DNA from: Bacillota bacterium
GTDB taxonomy: Bacteria > Bacillota > Sulfobacillia > RBS10-35 > JAJYVN01
NCBI GenBank assembly: GCA_021827805.1
Contig: JAKAUG010000022.1
Span: 1-7,680 of the forward strand
Length of the DNA stretch: 7,680 nt
Reading direction: 5' to 3'
How positions within the stretch are numbered: the first letter of the stretch is position 1; each line of letters opens with the position of its first letter. This document shows positions 1-4,659 of the stretch, one piece after another. Position numbers and translations under genes: made by a program. A model generated the notes under the pieces. The model worked only from the letters and a program-made list of their open reading frames with translations, was not told the origin of the DNA and searched no databases.

Positions 1-2
1 GC

Positions 3-191
3 TGGCGGTCCCGACTCGCTCCCCTCGGCAATGTTGGTGGCCGGCGCATCCGCTCGCCCGTTTCGCACCCGCCCCCGGGTCTTGTCTGCCGCGAGCGGTT
101 CCAGGGTCCGGGGCTGAGGAAGCACCCCGGAGTGGGTCTTCGGCCCACCACCAACGTGGCGCCCTCTTCGGTTGCCAACCTCGGGCGCTGA
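3..191 (+). pseudogene. tnpB: Possible decayed C-terminal tail of a TnpB nuclease
   Basis: An open frame enters from the left edge and stops at TGA 189-191 (62 residues visible). It contains GNVGGRR near residue 10 and VCRERFQ near residue 37, which recall the C-terminal zinc ribbon of TnpB (CGNV...VCRxCGF). The expected paired cysteines are mostly missing, and the similarity is spread over more than one frame, suggesting base changes and small indels. TnpB is the RNA-guided nuclease that helps retain IS200/IS605 elements, and its gene normally ends just before or inside the omega RNA, as this fragment does. The call rests mainly on the hairpin that follows. The fragment alone would be too weak to name, and it could be non-coding. 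Confidence 0.3.
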
Positions 192-274
192 GCCTGGTCC
201 GTACCCGGCTGAGGCTGTGGGCTATTGGGCTCTCGCCCTCAAGCCCCCGGTCTTAAGCCGTGGGGCGGCGTGAC
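190..274 (+). ncRNA. Probable omega RNA 3' scaffold of the TnpB element
   Basis: Positions 190-274 can fold into successive short stems: GAGCC near 190 with later GGCTC or GGCT, GGGC 219-222 with GCCC 235-238, and the terminal CCCCCGG/CCGTGGGG stem at 244-265. In IS200/IS605 elements this region is transcribed in the same direction as tnpB as the 3' part of the omega RNA. The bases just past the element end, here from about 275, serve as the guide. The 5' limit of the RNA is not visible and could lie inside the tnpB tail. If the neighbouring tnpB is dead, as it seems, the RNA may be a relic or may work with a TnpB encoded elsewhere. Confidence 0.4.
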
Positions 275-310
275 GGACACCATCCCTTCACCGGCATCTT
301 CGTCCGGGCT

Positions 311-329
311 GGACCGCCGTCCGCGGTCC
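311..329. repeat. Perfect 7-base inverted repeat
   Basis: GGACCGC (311-317) and GCGGTCC (323-329) are exact reverse complements with a five-base loop. It lies beyond the putative terminator of the leftward operon and about 40 bases past the IS end. It has no T-run on either side, so it is not a standard intrinsic terminator. It may be a chance product of high GC or part of an RNA structure. Confidence 0.5.
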
Positions 330-403
330 CCGCCGCCGCTGCGCATGCTGAGCCGGCGGGATGCAGGCAGCCACGGCGCCACTTTATCGAACGGGTGTTT
401 TCA

Positions 404-434
404 GAGCAACCCGCCCTGCCACCTGGCGGGCGGG
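404..434 (-). terminator. Putative terminator of the MFS-lgt-like-tlpA operon
   Basis: Thirteen bases past the tlpA stop, reading leftward, CCCGCCC (434-428) pairs perfectly with GGGCGGG (416-410). An inner GCC/GGC extension gives a stem of about ten pairs with one bulged base. The hairpin is followed by TTGCTCT rather than a clean T-run, so it is a weak intrinsic terminator or a 3'-end protecting hairpin. Position right after the last gene of the operon supports the role. Confidence 0.5.
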
Positions 435-446
435 GAGCCACGGGCG

Positions 447-971
447 CTAACCGCCCACGCCAGCAGACCGCGCGAAACCGCGCATCTCGCCCAGGGTCAT
501 GGGGCCGATGTGCGTCTGGCGCACGACGCCCTTGGCGTCCAGAAAGAAGCTGGTGGGCAGAACGCGGACGCCATACGCTGTGGCCGCCACGCCCTGTTCG
601 TCCAGCAGGAACGTCCAGCCCAGAGCACGTTGTCGCACGAACCCCCGCACGACACCCCGCGGTTCCTGCACGTCGATCCCGACCACGTCCAGGCGTGAGC
701 CCTCCTCCCGCTGGAACCGTTGGAGGGTCGGCAGCTCCTGCCGGCACTCCGGGCACCATGTGGCCCAGAAGTTCAGCAGCACGGGCTTGCCGCGCAGGCT
801 GGCCAGGGTCAGGGTGCCACCGGCCAGGGTGGGAAGATCCAGCGGAGGTGCCGCGAATCCCTGGAGGGCGGTGGGCGCGACTCCACCAGGCTGCTGGTCG
901 CGCGCGGTCAGGGTGGCGAAGCACCCCCAGAGGCTGAGGAGTCCCATGGCGATCATGGCCCAGCGCTTCAT
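447..971 (-). CDS. TlpA/ResA-like membrane-attached thiol-disulfide oxidoreductase
   Basis: This encodes a 174-residue redoxin. An N-terminal hydrophobic segment (residues 4-20) works as a signal anchor or lipoprotein signal (LWGC with Cys17) and places the domain outside the membrane. The thioredoxin fold carries the active site WCPEC (Cys73, Cys76) after LLNFWAT, and the cis-proline loop VLPTSFF (Pro139). Members of this family reduce disulfides in apocytochrome c or in the CuA site of oxidase subunit II, taking electrons from a CcdA/DsbD-type protein that is not seen here. Size and motifs fit TlpA/ResA/CcmG well, while SCO-type proteins have CxxxC instead. The ATG at 971 overlaps the stop of the upstream gene (ATGA, 968-971), implying translational coupling, and an AGGAAGGTG site lies in that gene's end. 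The substrate is unknown; the divergent caa3 operon is a plausible client by inference. Confidence 0.88.
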   Translation of the reverse strand: MKRWAMIAMGLLSLWGCFATLTARDQQPGGVAPTALQGFAAPPLDLPTLAGGTLTLASLRGKPVLLNFWATWCPECRQELPTLQRFQREEGSRLDVVGIDVQEPRGVVRGFVRQRALGWTFLLDEQGVAATAYGVRVLPTSFFLDAKGVVRQTHIGPMTLGEMRGFARSAGVGG

Positions 972-1732
972 GGCGGGGGGGCACCTTCCTGGGGAGCGGC
1001 GGTCCTGGGGAAGGGTTGCAGCAGGGAGAAGACGGTCGCGGCCACAGCCAGCAGCGCGTCCACCAACTGCGTGAGGGTCAGCGGGCCCAGGAGGGGACTG
1101 CCCTGCTCCAGGAAGCCGAGCAGGAAACGCGCGGCACCGCCCAAGGCCAGGAGGGTCAGGACGTTCTGTCCCGGATGATCCAGGTCGGCCAGCTGCCAGG
1201 CCAGGGCCGCGGCGAGCGCGGCAAAGGCCAGGGCCCCCAGGGGCTGGAGCGGCTGCACCCCGACGCCACTCGGCAGCGTGAGGCGCCAGGGGGCCGCGGT
1301 CGGTCGTCCCAGGGCGGGGATGCCCAGCCACCCCACAGCCATGGCCAGGGCGGCGCCGGGTGCCAGCAGATCCGCCACCGCCCAGGCGCGCGCATCGGTG
1401 CCGCGGCGATGCGCCCACCACAGGAGGGCGGCCAGGGCCCCGAGCGCCCCGCCCGCCCAGGAGAGCGACGTCCCGGTGAGGGAGAACCAGGTGAGCGGGC
1501 TCCAAGTCAGGTCGCGCATGGCCACCTGATTGCCCAGACGTCCCCCGATCAGGGCCCCCAGCAACACCCAGGCCAGCGCGTCGTCGGCAGCAGGCAGCAG
1601 CGCCGGGGCCACGCGGCGCCCCAGGGCGACCGTGGCCAGCCACCCCACCAGGACCCCAACAAGGCCGGCCAGGGCAAACCCGCTGACGCCCAGCGGTCCG
1701 AGCAGCCTGATGAACTGCGGCAGCGGGAACAC
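968..1732 (-). CDS. Lgt-like (prolipoprotein diacylglyceryl transferase family) membrane protein lacking catalytic residues
   Basis: This is a 254-residue, multi-helix protein with no cysteine. Collinear blocks match Lgt: LLGALIGGRLGN (57-68), SLSWAGGALGAL (89-100), VADLLAPGAALAMAVGWLG (119-137), ALGRPT (140-145), VQPLQPL (159-165), GAARFLLGFLEQ (199-210) and LTQLVDALL (220-228). The family moves diacylglycerol onto the lipobox cysteine of prolipoproteins. By hand alignment with E. coli Lgt, from memory, His103 becomes Ala93, Arg143 becomes Trp135, Asn146 becomes Ile138 and Tyr26 is absent. The RHPSQLYE block is degraded, while the Arg239 and Gly154 equivalents (Arg202, Gly142) remain. Normal transferase activity is therefore unlikely. 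It starts at GTG 1732 behind GGAGGGGAGAGG, follows the MFS gene by 21 bases and overlaps tlpA by ATGA. A membrane partner or scaffold for TlpA is inference. Confidence 0.75.
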   Translation of the reverse strand: MFPLPQFIRLLGPLGVSGFALAGLVGVLVGWLATVALGRRVAPALLPAADDALAWVLLGALIGGRLGNQVAMRDLTWSPLTWFSLTGTSLSWAGGALGALAALLWWAHRRGTDARAWAVADLLAPGAALAMAVGWLGIPALGRPTAAPWRLTLPSGVGVQPLQPLGALAFAALAAALAWQLADLDHPGQNVLTLLALGGAARFLLGFLEQGSPLLGPLTLTQLVDALLAVAATVFSLLQPFPRTAAPQEGAPPP

Positions 1733-1753
1733 CGGGCCTCTCCCCTCCGAGCC

Positions 1754-3130
1754 TCAACTTTCGGTTACCGGCTGGCCGCGGTCGGCCACCGGTGCCGCCA
1801 CCCGTTGCGGGACCCCGTAGAAGACGACGACCCCCACCGCGGAGGCCACCGCCACCACCCCAAACATACCACCGAGGCCCGTGCGGCGGGCCGCCGCGGT
1901 GAGCAGGACCGGCCCGGCCGCCAGGCCGACGGAGCGGAAGACGGCGGCCAGCGACAGGGCCTGCGCAGAGCGGCTGTCGCGATACAGAGCCAGCGCGATG
2001 CGGTTGAGCGGCGCCCCCATCGTGAAGGCGGTGGATGTCCCCAGCGCCACCATGGCCAGCAGGAACCGTGTCAGGTTCAGGTGTGGCAGGGCGAGCAGCG
2101 TGCCGCCCACGGCCGCCAGCAACAGCCCCACTTGCACCAGGATGCGGGGGCCGATGCGGTCGACGAGCACACCGACCACGCCCGCCAGGACGGCTCCAGA
2201 GAGGGCCGCGGGCATCAGGGCCACGCCAGAAGCCAGCACGGAGAAGCCGAAGTCCTTCTGGGTGAGCATGGGCACGAACACCGCGCTGGACATATCGAGC
2301 CCGATGATCGCCGCCCCCACCACCATCGCCACCCCGGCGCGGTTGGCCAGGGGGGCGGTGTCCAGAAACGGCTCGCGGGCGGTGCGCTGCCGTAGGCCAA
2401 ACGCCGCGGCCAGGAGAACCGCCACGCCCAGGGCTGGCCAGCGCCACCAGGAGGGCAGCGCGATGACGAGCAGGGCCGCGGCCAGCATGGCGGCGAAGGC
2501 CACGCCTCCCCGCCAGTCCGGCAGAGGCTCGCTGGAGCGGGCGGCACTGGGCAGCGACCGGGCCCGGAGGAGGACCACCAGGGCCAGGGGCACGTTCAGC
2601 AGGAAGATGGACCGCCAGGTCAGGTACTGGGCCAGGAGCCCGCCCAGGTTGGGCCCGAGGATGGTGGCCACGCCGAAGGCGGCCCCGAAGATCCCGAGCG
2701 CCGTGCCCCGCCGCTCGGGAGGGAACTCGGCGATGCCCGCCGCCTGCGCATTGGGGTACACCGCGCCCGCGCCCGCCCCCTGGACGGCCCGGGCCAGCAG
2801 AAAGACCCAGAAGGTTCCGGAGGCGACTGCCAGCAGCGACGCGGCGCCGAAGGCGACGATGCCCCAGGAGAAGAGCCGCTCCCGTCCCCAGCGGTCACCC
2901 GCGGCCCCGGCCAGGACCGTGCTGGCCACATAGGCCACGGTGTACGTGGTCACCGTCCAGGCATCCCAGCCGAGCGAGATCCGGAAGGCATGGGCGAGCA
3001 GCGGGAAGGCCGGGGCCAGCACACTGGTGTCCAGGGCGCCCATGAAGACGCCCAGAAGATAGATCCAGAGCACGGACCAGTTCGGGCGCAGCGTCTTCGC
3101 CTCCCGATGGGGTCTGAGACACCCCGCCAT
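1754..3130 (-). CDS. MFS transporter, DHA2-like (14-helix) drug/metabolite efflux type
   Basis: This encodes about 458 residues with roughly 14 hydrophobic helices. Visible motifs are LDTSVLAPAFP in helix 1 (Asp34), which resembles the 14-helix signature LDxTIVNVALP; the loop 2-3 motif A, GAAGDRWGRERL (75-86); the helix 4 RAVQGAGAGAVYP (motif B, Arg114); and the helix 5 motif C region ending LGPNLGGLL, followed by the TWRSIFLLNVP block. These place it with proton-coupled DHA2 exporters; the substrate cannot be told. I chose ATG 3130 because it gives a short N-terminus before helix 1, although no good ribosome site precedes it. The frame runs open to 3298, so a longer form with an atypical hydrophilic leader cannot be excluded. 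It is the first gene of the leftward operon with the Lgt-like and TlpA genes, divergent from ctaC. A metal importer such as CcoA is also MFS, but no metal-binding motif is evident here. Confidence 0.85.
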   Translation of the reverse strand: MAGCLRPHREAKTLRPNWSVLWIYLLGVFMGALDTSVLAPAFPLLAHAFRISLGWDAWTVTTYTVAYVASTVLAGAAGDRWGRERLFSWGIVAFGAASLLAVASGTFWVFLLARAVQGAGAGAVYPNAQAAGIAEFPPERRGTALGIFGAAFGVATILGPNLGGLLAQYLTWRSIFLLNVPLALVVLLRARSLPSAARSSEPLPDWRGGVAFAAMLAAALLVIALPSWWRWPALGVAVLLAAAFGLRQRTAREPFLDTAPLANRAGVAMVVGAAIIGLDMSSAVFVPMLTQKDFGFSVLASGVALMPAALSGAVLAGVVGVLVDRIGPRILVQVGLLLAAVGGTLLALPHLNLTRFLLAMVALGTSTAFTMGAPLNRIALALYRDSRSAQALSLAAVFRSVGLAAGPVLLTAAARRTGLGGMFGVVAVASAVGVVVFYGVPQRVAAPVADRGQPVTES

Positions 3131-3306
3131 CCTAGCAGACAGGCCGAACAAGTGCTGTGGCACCGCGCACGGGCGCGGGCGAGATCCAACGGGCGGTACG
3201 ACCATAGAGGGTACACCCACCGCCATTGCCGTGGGCGATGTGAGGCTGCCTACATGGTGGATTGCCAGGGCTTCACGGATGCGGTAGACCATGGCCAAAT
3301 GGCGGA

Positions 3307-3326
3307 GTCCGTGGTCCAGACGGACC
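3307..3326. promoter_or_regulatory. Inverted repeat containing TGGTCCA, candidate upstream operator
   Basis: GTCCG (3307-3311) and CGGAC (3321-3325) flank TGGTCCA, and GGTCC (3313-3317) also pairs with GGACC (3322-3326). It shares its core heptamer with the downstream palindrome about 110 bases away. It could be a second binding site for the same regulator, allowing looping or control of the leftward promoter. Confidence 0.35.
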
Positions 3327-3421
3327 TGATCAGATGGCTGAGCGGCCGGAGAACCACATGGGCGAGCGCGGGCATATCCGTTCAGATGGGGGCGGAAGGG
3401 TCACGCTCGTGATCGGCGAAA

Positions 3422-3451
3422 TGGACCAATGAGGGTGGTCCATATGGACCA
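3422..3451. promoter_or_regulatory. Perfect 16-base palindrome plus a third half-site, candidate operator for ctaC
   Basis: TGGTCCATATGGACCA (3436-3451) is a perfect palindrome. A further TGGACCA sits at 3422-3428, giving three heptamers in 30 bases. The palindrome centre lies about 70 bases upstream of the ctaC start, a typical place for a dimeric repressor or activator. The outer TGGT...ACCA half-sites are of the kind bound by some GntR/FadR-family regulators, but no regulator gene lies in the window, so the factor is unknown. Confidence 0.5.
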
Positions 3452-3507
3452 GATCCGAGGCCCGGGATCGAGCCCCTGAGAGCGGTGGCGCGACGGTCTG
3501 AGCAGGC

Positions 3508-3513
3508 GGGAGG
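3508..3513 (+). promoter_or_regulatory. Ribosome binding site that favours a TTG start for ctaC
   Basis: GGGAGG ends only two bases before the GTG at 3516, too close for normal initiation, but eight bases before the in-frame TTG at 3522. The TTG start gives an N-terminus beginning MKRRLHLG, a typical positively charged signal peptide start. The difference is two residues. Confidence 0.55.
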
Positions 3514-3515
3514 CG

Positions 3516-4547
3516 GTGCTCTTGAAGCGACGGCTGCACCTGGGCGTCCGGGCACGGTTGGCGGGTGTGACGCTGCTGACCATGCTGGCGCTCTCCGCCT
3601 GCGCTCAGCACGCGCAGTCCGCGCTTCACCCGGCGGGTCCGGTCAGCCAGGCGGAACTGGGCCTAATGGGCTTCGGGTTCTGGATCATGTTGGGGGTCTT
3701 CGTGGTTGTTGTGGCCGTGCTGGGTTACTCCCTGGTCCGGTTCCGCGAGCGCAGGGGAGACCAGGGGCTGCCGCCTCAGGTGGAGGGCAACCACCGGCTT
3801 GAGATCGCCTGGACCCTGATCCCCATCGTCCTGCTGGCCCTTCTCATCGTGCCCACGTTCCGTGCCACCTTCGCCCTGGCCCAGCAGCAGCGGGGCCCGG
3901 GCGTGGTGCAGGTCACGGTCGTCGGGCACCAGTGGTGGTGGGAGTTCGACTACCCCCAGCTCGGCATCGTCACGGCGGACGAGATGCACATCCCAGCCGG
4001 TGAGCGCGTGCAGCTGACGCTGCGCTCCGCGGACGTGCTGCACAGCTTCTGGGTGCCGGCCCTGGCGGGCAAGGAGGACACCGTCCCTGGCCAGAGCAAC
4101 ACGATGTACCTCGAAGCGGCGCGTCCTGGGCTGTATCCAGGACAGTGCGCGGAGTTCTGCGGTGTGTCGCACTCGGAGATGCGCTTTGATGTCATCGCCC
4201 AGACGCCGTCAGCGTTCGCGGCCTGGGTCCAGGCCCGGCAGCATCCGGACAGCACCCCGGCCACGGCCCAGGCGGTGCAGGGTGAAAAGGTCTTTGCCCA
4301 GTATGGCTGCGGCAGCTGCCACACGATTGACGGCACCCAGTTCCAGGGCAAGGTGGGCCCCAACCTCTCGGGCCTCGGCACCCGCCTGACCCTGGCCGGC
4401 GCCTCGCTGCAGAACACGCCCAAGGACCTGCGTCTCTGGGTGTCCGACGCGCACAAGATCATGCCCTCCACGGTCATGCCGAACTTCAGCACCATGAGCT
4501 CCAGCGACCTGCACGCGCTCTCCGCGTACCTGGAGGGTCTGAAGTGA
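3516..4547 (+). CDS. ctaC: Cytochrome c oxidase subunit II with fused cytochrome c domain (caa3 type)
   Basis: This encodes 343 residues from GTG 3516 (341 from the better-spaced TTG 3522). A lipoprotein signal peptide ends in LSAC (Cys29), so the mature protein should be lipidated. Two membrane helices follow (about 48-73 and 97-120). The outer cupredoxin domain includes GHQWWWEFDYP (138-147) and carries all CuA ligands: His176, Cys211, Glu213, Cys215, His219 and Met222. After a short linker, a class I cytochrome c domain has CGSCH (265-269) and an axial methionine, probably Met321 in VMPNF. The protein therefore accepts electrons on haem c, passes them to CuA and on to subunit I, as in Bacillus-type caa3 oxidases. 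It is the first gene of the rightward operon, 112 bases before ctaD. Maturation needs an active Lgt, haem ligation and CuA metallation, none of which is certainly encoded here. Confidence 0.96.
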   Translation: MLLKRRLHLGVRARLAGVTLLTMLALSACAQHAQSALHPAGPVSQAELGLMGFGFWIMLGVFVVVVAVLGYSLVRFRERRGDQGLPPQVEGNHRLEIAWTLIPIVLLALLIVPTFRATFALAQQQRGPGVVQVTVVGHQWWWEFDYPQLGIVTADEMHIPAGERVQLTLRSADVLHSFWVPALAGKEDTVPGQSNTMYLEAARPGLYPGQCAEFCGVSHSEMRFDVIAQTPSAFAAWVQARQHPDSTPATAQAVQGEKVFAQYGCGSCHTIDGTQFQGKVGPNLSGLGTRLTLAGASLQNTPKDLRLWVSDAHKIMPSTVMPNFSTMSSSDLHALSAYLEGLK

Positions 4548-4659
4548 CGAGGGTCGGGGCGGGTCGCGGCGGATGGCGCAGGCAGGCGGTCGGGTAGCGC
4601 GCGCACGGGCGGGAGGCGCGCGGGTCGGCACGGGCGGGTGCGGGAAAGAAGGGGACCAG
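4548..4659 (+). other. G-rich ctaC-ctaD spacer with direct repeat
   Basis: This spacer is unusually GC-rich. GCACGGGCGGG occurs twice, at 4603-4613 and 4628-4638, and six GGG tracts fall between 4607 and 4644 on the coding strand. An in-frame ATG at 4573 would extend ctaD by 29 low-complexity residues, but the ATG at 4660 with AAGGGGA (4649-4655) just before it is a better start. In the mRNA the G-tracts could form a quadruplex or compact structure between the two genes. Confidence 0.4.

Larger units (their letters stand above)
1..274 (+). mobile_element. Right end of an IS200/IS605 (IS1341-type) element, left part outside window
   Basis: The segment ends in a hairpin (244-265) of the form CCCC-CGG-loop-CCG-T-GGGG, preceded by AAG and followed by a GC-rich tail ending in GTGAC. 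This is the arrangement I know from the right ends of tnpB-bearing IS200/IS605 elements, where it also forms the 3' end of the omega RNA. Short stems just upstream (for example GGGC 219-222 with GCCC 235-238) fit a structured RNA. The element would read rightward, with tnpB lying mostly beyond the left edge. Such elements have no terminal inverted repeats and make no target duplication, so the exact boundary near 274 is a guess. A generic GC-rich hairpin is the alternative, but the bulged T and the flanking bases match the family closely. Confidence 0.55.
275..446. other. Non-coding stretch between IS end and the tlpA operon
   Basis: I see no convincing gene here. The stretch holds a perfect inverted repeat (311-329), a GC-rich hairpin next to the tlpA stop (410-434), and a locally AT-richer patch around 387-409 that stands out from its surroundings. 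It separates the rightward IS end from the 3' end of a leftward operon, so two transcription units converge here. Confidence 0.6.
3131..3515. promoter_or_regulatory. Divergent intergenic region between MFS and caa3 operons
   Basis: These 385 bases separate the two divergent operons and should hold both promoters. No convincing gene is present; the short open frames are low-quality extensions or overlaps. On the + strand TTGCCA near 3262 and TAGACC 17 bases further on are a weak sigma-70-like pair. No strong promoter consensus is visible for the leftward genes. The notable content is a cluster of TGGTCCA/TGGACCA elements between 3307 and 3451, listed separately. Confidence 0.5.

Noticed and set aside
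975..981. Run of seven G at the Lgt-like/tlpA junction as a possible frameshift or sequencing error.
   Set aside because: Both frames read sensibly as given, with a clean ATGA overlap and a ribosome site for tlpA, so no error needs to be assumed.
1016..2395. A 459-codon open frame on the plus strand opposite the Lgt-like and MFS genes.
   Set aside because: Low-complexity Gln/Gly/Arg/His composition with no domain; it spans two well-supported genes and their junction on the other strand.
972..2447. The tlpA frame stays open leftward from 2447, giving an apparent 666-residue protein.
   Set aside because: Residues before the MKRW start are Gly/Arg/Pro-rich noise overlapping the MFS and Lgt-like genes in another frame. 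The hydrophobic signal segment and family length place the real start at 971.
3131..3298. A 56-codon upstream extension of the MFS frame.
   Set aside because: It does not look like a transporter N-terminus, carries no signal or helix and covers the divergent regulatory region. It is kept only as a possibility because ATG 3130 lacks a good ribosome site.
3241..3412. A short plus-strand frame beginning MVDCQGFTDAVDHG that could be a small upstream protein.
   Set aside because: No ribosome site, no recognisable domain, and it overlaps the candidate operator elements; not supportable as a gene.
3436..3480. Possible tRNA-like T-arm (GGGATCGAGCCCC) near the palindrome.
   Set aside because: No matching acceptor, D or anticodon arms can be built around it; the stem is a chance GC-rich repeat.
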